Numbered from the stretch's first letter, positions 25,964-35,679 are shown. The stretch is DNA of 64,000 bases from Geodermatophilus sp. DF01-2 (GCF_004571065.1 NZ_SPQN01000002.1:1-64000), one strand, 5' to 3'. The notes: generated by a model not told the origin, from the sequence alone. Made by a program: numbers and translations.

Positions 25964-26258
25964 CTACGGCCGCCGTAGCAGCGGCAGCACCACCCGGTCG
26001 ACCAGCTCGGTGACCACGGCGTCGTCCAGCGGGCGGCCGGTGACCAGCCAGCGCAGGGCGAGCACCGCCGGGCCGACCTCGGCGGCCACGGACGAGGCCG
26101 CCTCCGCGGCGATCTCCCCGCGATCGACCGCGCGGGCGAGGACGGCGGCCCACGCCTCGTCCCAGTCGGCCAGCGGCAGCCGGCGGACACCCTGCAGCGC
26201 CGGGCAGGATGGAGAACCGGCGCCCGCCCGCAGCACGCTGCGCAACGAGACCTGCACG
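25964..26258 (-). pseudogene. C-terminal relic of a TetR-type regulator
   Basis: About 97 residues resembling only the ligand-binding C-terminal half of TetR regulators: ADWDEAWAAVLARAVDRGEI, then EVGPAVLALRWLVTGRPLDD and a terminal VVTELVDRVVLPLLRR. No helix-turn-helix precedes it, and its apparent upstream part overlaps the promoter of an intact TetR gene on the other strand. Most likely the 5' half was lost, possibly during arrival of the neighbouring TetR gene. Confidence 0.6.
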
Positions 26259-26325
26259 TTCCGGCACCCATCTCCTACCGTGCGGGAACCCGTGGACGGC
26301 GGGCGGCACAGCTGCGAGGAGGACG

Positions 26326-26892
26326 ATGGAACGACGCTTCGACTGGGGGTCGCCGAGCTCTCGGCTGGTCCTGTCGGCGGCCCTGGACGCCCTGAGCGAG
26401 GTCGGCTACGAGGGGCTGACGCTCGAGGAGGTCCGCGCCCGCGCCGGCGCCGCCGGGGCCCTCGTCGAGGAGGCCGACCTCGTCGAGGTCGTCGCCACCG
26501 CCCTCGAGGCGGTGCAGGTGGTCCCCGCGCTCCGTCCCACCGGGGACCTGTGCGCCGACCTCGCGGCCCTGCTCCGGCCATGGCTGGCCCGGGGCGGCCG
26601 GGACGAGCGTGCGGTCGCCGCCGTGCTCAGCGCCGCGGAGTGGGAACCGCGGATCAAGCGCGCCGTCGTCCAGGCGTTCGACCGTCCCCTGGCCCAGGCC
26701 GTGGGGGCGCTGCTGGCCGGGGCCGTGGCCGACGGGCAGGTGCCGGCGTCGCGGGTGCACACGCTCAACTGGATCCTCCGCAGCCTGGCCCTCGACCGGC
26801 TGCGGGCGGCCAACCCGCGCTGCCCCGTCGACCTCGACGAGCTCGTCGACCACCTGGTCGCGGGCCTGCGGCGGGAGCGCCGGAGCGCCTGA
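26326..26892 (+). CDS. TetR-type transcriptional regulator
   Basis: 188 residues. The N-terminal helix-turn-helix (VLSAALDALSEVGYEGLTLE, EVRARAGA) has a shortened recognition region compared with typical TetR proteins. The C-terminal part has the usual helical dimer region (WILRSLALDRLRAAN; LVDHLVAGLRRE). The start is ATG 26326 after GAGGAGG. It faces away from the channel pair across ~60 bp and the TetR relic. Control of the channel genes is possible but not shown. Confidence 0.8.
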   Translation: MERRFDWGSPSSRLVLSAALDALSEVGYEGLTLEEVRARAGAAGALVEEADLVEVVATALEAVQVVPALRPTGDLCADLAALLRPWLARGGRDERAVAAVLSAAEWEPRIKRAVVQAFDRPLAQAVGALLAGAVADGQVPASRVHTLNWILRSLALDRLRAANPRCPVDLDELVDHLVAGLRRERRSA

Positions 26893-26902
26893 GGGACGCG
26901 GC

Positions 26903-26934
26903 GGGGCCGACCGCGATCCTCCGCGGCCGGCCCC
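26903..26934. terminator. GC-rich hairpin after TetR gene
   Basis: A 13-bp stem, GGGGCCGACCGCG against CGCGGCCGGCCCC, with one mismatch and a 6-base loop. It is 10 bases past the TetR stop. Confidence 0.65.
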
Positions 26935-27018
26935 GTACTTCCCCCTCGACCGGCTCCGCCGTCCCCCTCGGCGTTCCGGCCCGGCCGGTGCACCGTCCCC
27001 CACGGTGTCCCGGTCGTC

Positions 27019-27055
27019 CGCCCGGCGGCGCCGTCCCCCACGACGCCGCCGGGCG
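27019..27055. terminator. Second hairpin between convergent genes
   Basis: CGCCCGGCGGCG and its exact complement CGCCGCCGGGCG flank a 13-base loop. It lies 61 bases past the minus-strand secreted-protein gene and could end transcription from both sides. Short CCGTCCCCC motifs recur four times around it. Confidence 0.5.
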
Positions 27056-27116
27056 AACCGGCCGGCGGCTCCGTCCCCCCGTGCGATGGAGACGCCGGCT
27101 GTCCGTCAGGCCCTGC

Positions 27117-27737
27117 TCACCGCGGTGCACCGTCGCGCTGCACGCCGCGGAAGACGAAGTCCAGCGAGCTGGTGGCGCCCTCGACCAGTTCCGCGCTCGT
27201 CGTCGACGGCAGTCCGGCGGTGAGGAGCAGATGGTCCACGCCGCCCGGCGCCAGGGACGCGGCTCCGGTCAGCGGCACGTCGGTGACGATCGGGCCCGAG
27301 TAGTGGCGCGTCGTCGTCCCGCCGCAGGTCCAGCCCCCGTCGACCGGGGTCCAGGCCTCGGAGCAGGAGTCGACCGCGAGCTGCAGGCCGTGGACCGGGT
27401 CGGCGTCGAGCACGCTGGACGCCGTCGCCACCGACCCGAGCCGCAGCTCCGCCAGCGGCGCCGTGCCGTCGTTCACCAGGTCGATCGGTGAGCTCTCCGC
27501 GTCGCCGGCCAGGAACACGCCCCGGTCGAACAGCGACAGCGTGGCGGTGTCGGCGGCCTCGGTGAGCGCGATGGACAGCACGCCGGAGTCGAGCCGGCTG
27601 ACCACCGGGGTGGTGCTGTCGGTGAAGGTCCCGAAGGTGCCGAGTCCGGCGACGGAGGCGGCGGCCCCCAGGACGACGACCGACGCGGCGATCCTCGCCC
27701 GCGTGCGGCGGGACTGTCCTGCGTTCTGGGCGGTCAC
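27117..27737 (-). CDS. TasA/camelysin-like secreted protein
   Basis: 206 residues. The N-terminal signal (RIAASVVVLGAAASVAGLGT) is followed by the SipW-type context FGTFTDSTTPVVSRLDSGVL, as in CalY/TasA proteins processed by a dedicated signal peptidase. The rest is beta-rich with two Cys (DSCSEAW, WTCGG) that could form a disulfide. No sipW gene is in the window. The start is GTG 27737 after GAGGAGA. TasA-like proteins form fibres or act as surface proteins in Bacillus. The function here is inferred only from the signal type. Confidence 0.75.
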   Translation of the reverse strand: MTAQNAGQSRRTRARIAASVVVLGAAASVAGLGTFGTFTDSTTPVVSRLDSGVLSIALTEAADTATLSLFDRGVFLAGDAESSPIDLVNDGTAPLAELRLGSVATASSVLDADPVHGLQLAVDSCSEAWTPVDGGWTCGGTTTRHYSGPIVTDVPLTGAASLAPGGVDHLLLTAGLPSTTSAELVEGATSSLDFVFRGVQRDGAPR

Positions 27738-27985
27738 GGTGTCTCTCCTCGATGCTGGTCCGTCCTGGCGACGGGGAGAACTCTGCGGGCCCATCCGCAG
27801 GCGGCCCGCCAGGCAACCGCAAGGAACGCGCAAGATGCGGACGCCGGAAGCCCGCCGCCCGCGAGCTGCGCCCGATCGGCCTGACCACGGCGCATTGCCG
27901 GCGTTCCCCGTGAACTGCGGGTCCTGTGCAGCACCGGCAGAGCACGAGGAACACCGGCAATCCGGCAGGACGACAATGTCTTCCC

Positions 27986-28333
27986 GTGACTGCACCCGAC
28001 CCGCAGGCCGCCGGACGGCGGACCGCCGACGAGCTGGTCCGCCGGCTCGCCGAGGACGACACCGCAGGAGCCGAGGAGCTGCTCGCCGGGATTCCCGAGA
28101 TCCGCGATCTGGTCTTCGTCGGCGCCGGCCTGACCTCGATCGCCCGGACCGAGGGCCGCCGGCTGCCGCCCGCGCAGCGCGCCCAGGCCAGCACCCGTCA
28201 GCTGCGCCTCGGGTCCGCCCGCGACGCCAACCGCGACGACCCCGAGGGCCTGCGGGCCTGGCTGCTCCGCGCTGCCGAGGAGGTCCTGCTCATCCGCCGG
28301 CAGCGGGCGGTCGCCGACCGGTTCGCCGGCTGA
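27986..28333 (+). CDS. Small helical protein, unknown
   Basis: 115 residues from GTG 27986. Amphipathic helices (TADELVRRLAEDDTAGAEEL; RAWLLRAAEEVLLIRRQRAV) with a middle part containing DLVFVGAGLTSIARTEGRRL. No Cys, no signal. I do not recognise a family. The gene ends directly against the convergent MFS gene: the two stop codons form TGATCA, centred in the short inverted repeat CCGGC-TGATCA-CCGG. Confidence 0.6.
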   Translation: MTAPDPQAAGRRTADELVRRLAEDDTAGAEELLAGIPEIRDLVFVGAGLTSIARTEGRRLPPAQRAQASTRQLRLGSARDANRDDPEGLRAWLLRAAEEVLLIRRQRAVADRFAG

Positions 28334-29488
28334 TCACCGGCGCGTGGCCGCCCGCGCCACCGGCAGGGTGAGCACCAGCGCGCCGGCCACGAGGACGTAG
28401 GTCCACGGCAGGCCGACGTCGGCCGCCACCAGCCCGAGCGCCAGCGCGCCGACGGCGGTGCCGGCGTCGAAGGAGGCGTTCCACATCGCGCTGGCGGCGG
28501 TCGCCCCACCCTCGCCGGCCCGGGCGAAGGCGGTCAGCAGCGTCAGGTTCTGCACCGTTCCGTACCCCGCGCCGAAGAGGCCGGCACCGGCGAGCACCCA
28601 GCCGGCACCGACGCCCAGGCCGAGCGCGACGGCGGCCAGGCCTGCCGCGCCGACGACCAGGGCCAGCGGCAGCAGCAGCCGGGCGCCCACCCGGTCGGCG
28701 AGCACGCCCGCCCGCCATCGGGTGAGCGCACCCGTGACGCCGAAGACCAGCAGCGCTGCCGTCGCCAGGGCGCCGTCGGGCCGCTCGATCGGCAGGAAGG
28801 TCACCAGCCCGCCGCCGGCCAGGGTGACCACCAGGAGCACCACCGACGGGGCGAGGGCGGCGCGCACCGCGGCCCGCGACGACGTCGTCCCGGTCCGGGG
28901 CTCCCCGCGGGCCCCGTGGACCAGGCCGGGGACCAGCGGCAGCGCGAGCACCGGCGAGGCGGCCAGCCAGGCCAGCCAGGTGGCGTGCCCGTCGAGCACC
29001 AGCGCCACCCCGGCGGGGACGGCGACCAGGTTGGGCACCGCGATCGCCAGCCCGTACAGCCCGATGGACTCCCCGCGCCGCTCCGGCGGGGCGATCCGCG
29101 CGGCCAGCGTCGCCCCCAGCACGGTGAGCACCGCGAACCCGGCACCGCGCACCGCCGAGACCGCCGAGAGCCAGAGCAGCCCGTCGTCGATCGCGTAGAG
29201 CGGCGAGGGGGCGCCCAGCGCGACCAGGCCCACGGCGAGCACCGGGCCGGGGCCGTAGCGCGCGGTCAGCGCCGGCACCACCGACTGGACGGCGATGGTG
29301 ACGGTGAGGAGGACCGCGGTGACCAGCCCCGCGGTGTCGGCGGCGGCGCCACCGGCGACCGCGTAGGCCGGCAGCGAGGCCAGCGTCAGGCAGTAGCTGG
29401 CGAAGCCGAGCGCCGTGGCGCCGACCAGCGCCCGCATCGCCGGCAGCCGCCACAGCGAGCCCCGCACCTCCGTCGTCCCCTGCGCCAC
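28334..29488 (-). CDS. MFS transporter
   Basis: 384 residues, 12 predicted membrane helices. An MFS-type loop is visible (ERRGESIGLYGLAIAVPNLV), with a central cytoplasmic loop around GARGEPRTGTTSSRAAVRAA and ADRVGARLLLPLAL near the second-half motif A. The substrate is unknown; drug-efflux-like members share this build. The start is GTG 29488 with GGGGAG upstream. A dispersed repeat (29505-29560) begins 17 bases upstream of the start and occupies the promoter region. Confidence 0.88.
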   Translation of the reverse strand: MAQGTTEVRGSLWRLPAMRALVGATALGFASYCLTLASLPAYAVAGGAAADTAGLVTAVLLTVTIAVQSVVPALTARYGPGPVLAVGLVALGAPSPLYAIDDGLLWLSAVSAVRGAGFAVLTVLGATLAARIAPPERRGESIGLYGLAIAVPNLVAVPAGVALVLDGHATWLAWLAASPVLALPLVPGLVHGARGEPRTGTTSSRAAVRAALAPSVVLLVVTLAGGGLVTFLPIERPDGALATAALLVFGVTGALTRWRAGVLADRVGARLLLPLALVVGAAGLAAVALGLGVGAGWVLAGAGLFGAGYGTVQNLTLLTAFARAGEGGATAASAMWNASFDAGTAVGALALGLVAADVGLPWTYVLVAGALVLTLPVARAATRR

Positions 29489-29504
29489 ACCGCTCCCCTC
29501 GTGA

Positions 29505-29560
29505 AAGGACCCCGTCCTCCTCACCGCTCGCAGGCTCGCGGCGAGCCTCTGGACGGGGCC
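29505..29560. repeat. Dispersed hairpin repeat 'GGACCCCGTC', copy 1
   Basis: It begins AAGGACCCCGTCCTCC and ends GGACGGGGCC, so the two ends are near-complementary. In the middle is CTCGCAGGCTCGCGGCGAG. The same arrangement occurs at 35598-35651 inside the haem oxygenase gene. It lies between the divergent MFS and DUF488 genes. Confidence 0.75.
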
Positions 29561-29617
29561 GGGCCGACCAGCATGACCGGCGCGGCGTGCCGGTCCGGAG
29601 CCGGGTAGGCAGGTCCC

Positions 29618-30145
29618 GTGCCGCTGTTCACCGTGGGCCACGGGCCCGACGACCGCACCCGCCTCGGCGCCCGGCTGACCGCGGCCGGGGTCGGGCTGCT
29701 CGTCGACGTCCGCCGCTTCCCCGGCAGCCGCAGCAACCCCGACGTCCGGCGCGAGGCGCTCGAGGAGTGGCTGCCGCCCGCGGGGATCGGCTACCGGTGG
29801 GAGGCGCGGCTCGGCGGCCGTCGCCGGCTGCCCGCGGACGCCCCGGTCGCCGACGGCTGGTGGACCGTCGCCCAGTTCGCCGCCTACGCCGCACACACCC
29901 GGACGCCGGAGTTCGCGGCGGCGCTCGACGAGGTCCTGGCCGAGGCGGCGACGGCGACCGTGGCGGTGATGTGCAGCGAGTACGTCTGGTGGCGCTGTCA
30001 CCGGCGGCTGGTCGCCGACGTCGCCGTCCTCGGCCGCGGGGTGCCGGTGACCCACCTGATGCCCGACGGCCGGCTCAGCCCGCACACCCCGTCGGCCGGC
30101 GCGGTGCTCGGCGTCGACGGCCTCGTCCACTGGCCCGCCCGCTGA
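29618..30145 (+). CDS. DUF488 family protein
   Basis: 175 residues. DUF488 signature: LFTVGHGPDD, LLVDVRRFPGSRSNPD, YRWEARLGGRRRLP, and the Cys-containing VMCSEYVWWRCHRRLVADV. The biochemical role of the family is unsettled. The start is GTG 29618 with no strong ribosome site, possibly leaderless. The stop codon lies inside the left arm of a 20-bp perfect hairpin shared with the convergent pruA gene. Confidence 0.9.
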   Translation: MPLFTVGHGPDDRTRLGARLTAAGVGLLVDVRRFPGSRSNPDVRREALEEWLPPAGIGYRWEARLGGRRRLPADAPVADGWWTVAQFAAYAAHTRTPEFAAALDEVLAEAATATVAVMCSEYVWWRCHRRLVADVAVLGRGVPVTHLMPDGRLSPHTPSAGAVLGVDGLVHWPAR

Positions 30146-30196
30146 TGCGGAGTCGCTGGGTGACGGTTTCCATCATCCAGCGACTCCGCATCAGCG
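30140..30196. repeat. REP-like hairpin, copy 1 (also terminator)
   Basis: A perfect 20-bp stem (CGCTGATGCGGAGTCGCTGG) with a 17-base loop GTGACGGTTTCCATCAT. It contains the stop codons of both DUF488 and pruA in its arms. A second copy with the same stem core and loop start lies at 50890-50932. Confidence 0.9.
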
Positions 30197-31816
30197 CATG
30201 TGGGGGTGGCGGTGGTCGGTCGGCGGGACGAACGTCTCCTTGATCGACCGGGTCGACGTCCAGCGCAGCAGGTTCTGCGCGGCGCCGGCCTTGTCGTTGG
30301 TGCCCGAGGCCCGCCCGCCGCCGAACGGCTGCTGGCCGACGACGGCACCGGTCGGCTTGTCGTTGACGTAGAAGTTGCCCGCGGCGAAGCGCAGGAAGTG
30401 CTGGGCGTGCGCGATGGCAGCGCGGTCCTGCGCGATGACCGCCCCGGTCAGCGCGTAGGGCGCCGCCGACTCCATCTGGGTCAGCACCGTGTCGTAGTCG
30501 GCGTCGTCGTACACGTGCACCGCCAGCACCGGACCGAAGTACTCGGTGGTGAAGACCTCGTGCTCCGGGTCGGTCCCCTCGATGATCGTGGGCCGCACGA
30601 AGAAGCCCTCCGAGTCGTCGGCGGTGCCACCGGCCACGATGGACAGCGCGGGGTCGTCGTCCACCCGGTCGAGCACCCCGGACAGCTTCGAGAACGAGCG
30701 GCGGTCGATCACCGCACCCATGAAGTTCGACAGGTCGGTGACGTCGCCCATCGGCAGCGACTCGGTGACGCCGACCAGGTCGTCGCGCAGCCGCGCCCAC
30801 ACCGACCGCGGCACGTACGCGCGGGACGCCGCCGAGCACTTCTGCCCCTGGTACTCGAACGCGCCGCGGACCAGCGCGGTGCGCAGCACGTCGACGTCGG
30901 CCGAGGGGTGGGCGACGACGAAGTCCTTGCCACCGGTCTCGCCGACGATGCGGGGGTAGCCGCGATACCGCCCGATGTTCTCCCCCACCGTCCGCCACAG
31001 GTGCTGGAACACCGCCGTCGACCCGGTGAAGTGGATGCCGGCGAGGTCGCGGTCGGCCAGGACGACGTCGGAGACGGCGACCCCGTCGCCGGTGACCATG
31101 GTGACGACGCCCGGCGGGAGCCCCGCCTCCTCCAGCAGCCGCATCAGGAAGTGGGCGGCGAACTGCTGGGTGGGTGCGGGCTTCCAGACGACGGTGTTGC
31201 CCATGAGCGCCGGCGCGGTCGGCAGGTTGCCGGCGATCGCGGTGAAGTTGAACGGGGTGACCGCGTAGACGAACCCCTCCAGCGGCCGGTGGTCGACCCG
31301 GTTCCACACCCCGGGCGAGGACACCGGCTGCTCCTCGAGCACCTGCCGCGCGAAGTGCACGTTGTAGCGCCAGAAGTCGATCAGCTCGCAGGCCGCGTCG
31401 ATCTCGGCCTGGTACGCGGTCTTGGACTGCCCCAGCATCGTGGCCGCGTTGAGGGTCTGCCGCTCCGGCCCGGCCAGCAGCTCCGCCGCGCGCAGGAACA
31501 CCGCGGCCCGGTCGTCGAACGACAGGTCACGCCACGCGGGGGCGGCCGCCTTCGCGCAGGCCACCGCCTCCTCGGCGTCGGCGTGCGTGGCGTGCGCGGC
31601 GGTGCCGAGGACGGCGGCGTGCCGGTGCGGCTGGACGACGTCGAACCGATCGCCGCCGCCGAGGCGCTGCTCCTCGCCGAGGGTCATGGTCAGCTCGAGC
31701 GGCTCGCCGGCCAGCTCGGGAAGCCGCTGCTGCAGGGCCGCGCGCTCCGGGGAGCCGGGGGCGTAGGTGAGCACCGGCTCGTTGCGCGGCGGCGGTACCC
31801 GGGTGATGGCGTCCAT
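30191..31816 (-). CDS. pruA: 1-pyrroline-5-carboxylate dehydrogenase
   Basis: 541 residues, the length of type-1 P5C dehydrogenases. It oxidises glutamate semialdehyde/P5C to glutamate with NAD+. Aldehyde dehydrogenase landmarks: YAVTPFNFTAIAGNLPTAPA, HFTGSTAVFQHLWRTVG, RIVGETGGKDFVVAHPSAD (catalytic Glu), GQKCSAASRAYVP (catalytic Cys) and FYVNDKPTGAVVGQQPFGGG. The start is ATG 31816 after GAGGAGGG. It follows rocD on the same strand, so both reactions, ornithine to P5C to glutamate, are encoded together, with proline dehydrogenase nearby. Confidence 0.96.
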   Translation of the reverse strand: MDAITRVPPPRNEPVLTYAPGSPERAALQQRLPELAGEPLELTMTLGEEQRLGGGDRFDVVQPHRHAAVLGTAAHATHADAEEAVACAKAAAPAWRDLSFDDRAAVFLRAAELLAGPERQTLNAATMLGQSKTAYQAEIDAACELIDFWRYNVHFARQVLEEQPVSSPGVWNRVDHRPLEGFVYAVTPFNFTAIAGNLPTAPALMGNTVVWKPAPTQQFAAHFLMRLLEEAGLPPGVVTMVTGDGVAVSDVVLADRDLAGIHFTGSTAVFQHLWRTVGENIGRYRGYPRIVGETGGKDFVVAHPSADVDVLRTALVRGAFEYQGQKCSAASRAYVPRSVWARLRDDLVGVTESLPMGDVTDLSNFMGAVIDRRSFSKLSGVLDRVDDDPALSIVAGGTADDSEGFFVRPTIIEGTDPEHEVFTTEYFGPVLAVHVYDDADYDTVLTQMESAAPYALTGAVIAQDRAAIAHAQHFLRFAAGNFYVNDKPTGAVVGQQPFGGGRASGTNDKAGAAQNLLRWTSTRSIKETFVPPTDHRHPHMR

Positions 31817-31847
31817 TGCCTGCCCTCCTCGGAGCCTCGGGAGTCGG

Positions 31848-33125
31848 TCAGGACCGGTGGCCGGAGTGCGCGGCGAGGCGCGCCAGCACGTCGGCCAGCT
31901 GGTCGACCGCCCAGTCCAGTTCGGCCGGCTCGACCACCAGCGGTGGGGCCAGCCGGATCGTCGACCCGTGCGTGTCCTTGACCAGGATGCCCCGCTCGGC
32001 AAGGGCCAGGCACACCTCCCGGCCGGTGCCGAGCCCGGGGTCGACGTCCACCCCGGCCCACAGGCCGAGGCTGCGCACCGCCGTGACACCCGCGCCGACC
32101 AGCTCGCGCAACCGGCCGTCGAGGTGCTCCCCCAGCCGCCGGGCCCGCTCCTGCCACTCCCCGCCGGCCAGCATGCCGACGACCGCCCGCCCCACCGCGC
32201 AGGCGAGCGGGTTGCCGCCGAAGGTCGACCCGTGCTGGCCCGGCCGCAGGACGCCCAGGACATCCGCGTCGGCGACGACGGCGGACACGGGCACCACGCC
32301 GCCGCCGAGCGCCTTGCCGAGCAGGTAGACGTCGGCGACCACGCCGCTGTGCTGGACGGCCAGCGTCCGGCCGGTACGGGCCAGTCCGGACTGGACTTCG
32401 TCGGCGATCATCAGCACCCCCTCGCGGGTGCAGATCTCACGGACCTCGGGGAGGAACCGGGCGGGCGGGACGATCACGCCGGCCTCGCCCTGCACCGGTT
32501 CCAGCAGCACCGCGACAGTGTCCTCGTCGACCGCGGCCGCCACGGCGGCGCCGTCCCCGTACGGCACGGTCCGGAAGCCCGGGGTGAAGGGGCCGTAGCC
32601 GCCCCGGGCCTCCGGGTCGTCGGAGAAGCCGACGATGGTCGTCGTCCGGCCGTGGAAGTTGCCGGCCATCACGACGATGTTGGCGCGGCCCGGAGCGACG
32701 CCCTTGACCTCGTAGCCCCACTTGCGGGCCACCTTGACGCCGGACTCCACGGCCTCGGCGCCGGTGTTCATCGGCAGGACCATCTCCTTGCCGACCAGGT
32801 CGCCGAGGCCGGCCACGAACGGCCCGAGCTGGTCGTGGCCGAAGGCACGGCTGACCAGGGTGAGCCGGTCCAGCTGCGCCCGGGCGGCGGCGAGGACGGT
32901 GGGGTTGGCGTGCCCGAAGTTGACCGCCGAGTAGGCGGCCAGGCAGTCGAGGTAGCGCCGTCCCTCGACGTCGGTGACCCAGGCGCCCTCACCGGAGGCC
33001 GCGACCACCGGCAGGGGCGCGTAGTTGTGCGCGGCCCGCTGGTCGACCAGCGCCGCGTGGGCCGCGGGCGAGGCCGCCCGACCGCCGCTCTCCGGACTCG
33101 TCCGCGGTGCTCCGACGTGCAGCAC
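31848..33125 (-). CDS. rocD: Ornithine aminotransferase
   Basis: 425 residues. A PLP-dependent class III aminotransferase converting ornithine plus 2-oxoglutarate to glutamate semialdehyde. Motifs: YLDCLAAYSAVNFGHANPTV, MNTGAEAVESGVKVARKWGY, NFHGRTTTIVGFSDD, LMIADEVQSGLARTG (Asp contacting PLP) and LLGKALGGGVVPVSAV (Schiff-base Lys). The start is GTG 33125 after GGGAG. It lies 31 bp upstream of pruA and is divergent from the Lrp-type regulator, which probably controls it. Confidence 0.95.
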   Translation of the reverse strand: MLHVGAPRTSPESGGRAASPAAHAALVDQRAAHNYAPLPVVAASGEGAWVTDVEGRRYLDCLAAYSAVNFGHANPTVLAAARAQLDRLTLVSRAFGHDQLGPFVAGLGDLVGKEMVLPMNTGAEAVESGVKVARKWGYEVKGVAPGRANIVVMAGNFHGRTTTIVGFSDDPEARGGYGPFTPGFRTVPYGDGAAVAAAVDEDTVAVLLEPVQGEAGVIVPPARFLPEVREICTREGVLMIADEVQSGLARTGRTLAVQHSGVVADVYLLGKALGGGVVPVSAVVADADVLGVLRPGQHGSTFGGNPLACAVGRAVVGMLAGGEWQERARRLGEHLDGRLRELVGAGVTAVRSLGLWAGVDVDPGLGTGREVCLALAERGILVKDTHGSTIRLAPPLVVEPAELDWAVDQLADVLARLAAHSGHRS

Positions 33126-33302
33126 GTCACGCTCCCCCCTGCCTCGGGCAGTTCGGAGAGGTCGACCAGACCGGCCGGTGGCCGCGCTGCCGCAGCTGTC
33201 CGGGCAGCCCGGTCGCCTCCACGGATCGGCATGGCCGCCGGGGAGCTGCGCCGGCGGACTCCCCGAACGCTAGGCATCCCCTCCGACCCGCGACAAGCGC
33301 CG

Positions 33303-33332
33303 TCCGTTGCACGCCGGGCCGCGATCCGTTGC
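33303..33332. promoter_or_regulatory. Candidate Lrp-type site, paired TCCGTTGC
   Basis: TCCGTTGC occurs at 33303 and again at 33325, 22 bp apart, about two helical turns. It lies between rocD and the Lrp-family gene. Position and spacing suit an Lrp/AsnC protein; the motif itself is not a known consensus. Confidence 0.35.
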
Positions 33333-33377
33333 GTCATCATGAGCACGATGTCGGATTCGTTGCAGACGAGGAGCGGC

Positions 33378-33815
33378 ATGGACGACCTGGACCGCGGCAT
33401 CGTGGCCTGCCTGCTGCGGGACGCCCGCGCGACCTACGCCGAAATCGGCGCGGAGGTCAGCCTGTCGGCCCCCGCTGTCAAGCGACGGGTCGACCGGCTG
33501 GTGGACTCCGGAGCCATCCGCGGGTTCACGGCGCTGGTCGACCCGGCGGTGTTCGGATGGCAGACGGAGGCCTACGTTGAGATCTACTGCAAGGGCACGG
33601 TCTCTCCCGGAGAGCTGCGCCGGAGCCTGGCCGACGTCCCGGAGGTCGTGGGCGCCTGCACCGTCTCCGGCTCGGCCGACGCCCTGGTGCACGTCCTCGC
33701 CTCCGACGTCCGGCACCTGGAGCAGGCGATGGAGCGCATCCGCGACGAGCCCAACGTCGACCACACCGAGAGCGTCATCGTGCTGTCCCGGCTGATCGAC
33801 CGCCCGCGCTCGTGA
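33378..33815 (+). CDS. Lrp/AsnC family regulator
   Basis: 145 residues. The N-terminal HTH (MDDLDRGIVACLLRDARATY; EVSLSAPAVKRRVDRLVDSG) is followed by the RAM ligand domain (YVEIYCKGTVSPGELRRSLA, EVVGACTVSGSADALVHVLA). The start is ATG 33378 behind GAGGAG; an ATG at 33339 is in frame but less well placed. It sits between rocD-pruA (divergent) and proline dehydrogenase (convergent), so it is most likely the proline/ornithine-responsive regulator of this catabolic cluster. Confidence 0.92.
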   Translation: MDDLDRGIVACLLRDARATYAEIGAEVSLSAPAVKRRVDRLVDSGAIRGFTALVDPAVFGWQTEAYVEIYCKGTVSPGELRRSLADVPEVVGACTVSGSADALVHVLASDVRHLEQAMERIRDEPNVDHTESVIVLSRLIDRPRS

Positions 33816-33824
33816 CGCGCGCGG

Positions 33825-33826
<2 letters not shown>
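33798..33826. terminator. Hairpin between lrp-type and proline dehydrogenase genes
   Basis: GACCGCCCGCG and CGCGCGCGGTC pair with one mismatch around a 7-base loop holding the Lrp stop codon. It can serve both convergent genes. Confidence 0.65.
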
Positions 33827-34760
<934 letters not shown>

Positions 34761-34974
34761 GCGCACCTCCGACACCGGGACCCGACCCCTCGACGCTAGG
34801 CAGCCGGGGGCGCCGCCACCAGCGGCGGAGCGACGACACCCCCGGCGCTGCGTCGCCAGGGCCCTGGACGGCGGGTCGCGGCCGGGACCGGCGGCACCCC
34901 CTCGTCCTCAGCGCGCGCCGCGGCAGGCCGCGTCACCTAGTCTCGGCATCGGTATGGCTGTGGGAGGAGAGGCG

Positions 34975-35679
34975 TTGCCTCGACACGCGGGGGCCGCCGA
35001 CGTCCTCACCGAACTGCGCACGGCCACGGCCGGCGAGCACGAGCAGGTGGAGACGGCCCTCGGCCTGATGGACCCGCTGCTCGGCCGCGAACGGTTGGTC
35101 GCCGTCCTCACCCGGCTGCATGCCTTCTGGACGGCGGCCGAGGCCGGCCTGGACGCCTGGGCGCGCCGCTGCCCCACCGACGCCGAGACCGTCGCGTGGC
35201 TGCAGCGCCGCCGTGCCCACCTCTTCGCCGCGGACCTGCGGGCGCTGCACGCCGCACCGGACACCTCGTCGGTGCAGCCCGAGCTGCCCGCCGTCGAAGA
35301 CACCGATCAGGCCCTCGGCCGGCTCTACGTGCTCGAGGGCGCCACGCTGGGTGGCACGTTCATCTCCCGGCACCTGGCCACGCTGCCGACCCTGGGCCCC
35401 GGCGTACGGCTGGGCGCCTTCTCCCCCTACGGAGCCGAGACCGGCGCCATGTGGCACGCCTACCGCCGGGTGACCCGCGAGCGGGTGGCCGCCGGCGGCG
35501 ACGCCGACCGGCTGGTCGGGGCCGCGCGTGACACCTTCGCGGCGCTGGCCGCCTGGTGCGTGCCGCGGAAGAACCCCGTCCTCCTCGCGCCTCGGAGAAG
35601 GACCCCGTCTCCCCACCCCTCGCAAGCTCGGGGCGGTGCCCGGACGGGGCCGAGCCTCGGGACGGGGCCTGCGGCATGA
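34975..35679 (+). CDS. bphO: Biliverdin-producing haem oxygenase
   Basis: 234 residues. It opens haem to biliverdin, the chromophore of the phytochrome encoded next. The haem-ligand His region is LRTATAGEHEQVETALG; YVLEGATLGGTFISRHLA is the family helix with the conserved Gly-rich segment. The start is TTG 34975, five bases from GGAGGAGAGG; ATG 34954 is in frame but lacks a ribosome site. After CVPRKN (~residue 200) the protein runs ~35 residues through a dispersed repeat (35598-35651), an unusual tail. The stop overlaps bphP by ATGA. Confidence 0.9.
   Translation: MPRHAGAADVLTELRTATAGEHEQVETALGLMDPLLGRERLVAVLTRLHAFWTAAEAGLDAWARRCPTDAETVAWLQRRRAHLFAADLRALHAAPDTSSVQPELPAVEDTDQALGRLYVLEGATLGGTFISRHLATLPTLGPGVRLGAFSPYGAETGAMWHAYRRVTRERVAAGGDADRLVGAARDTFAALAAWCVPRKNPVLLAPRRRTPSPHPSQARGGARTGPSLGTGPAA
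35598..35651. repeat. Dispersed repeat 'GGACCCCGTC', copy 2, inside bphO
   Basis: AAGGACCCCGTCTCC to GGACGGGGCC with CCCTCGCAAGCTCGGGGCGG in the middle, paralleling 29505-29560. A partial copy (AAGAACCCCGTCCTCCTCGC) lies just before it at 35572. It is translated as the C-terminal tail of BphO. Confidence 0.75.
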
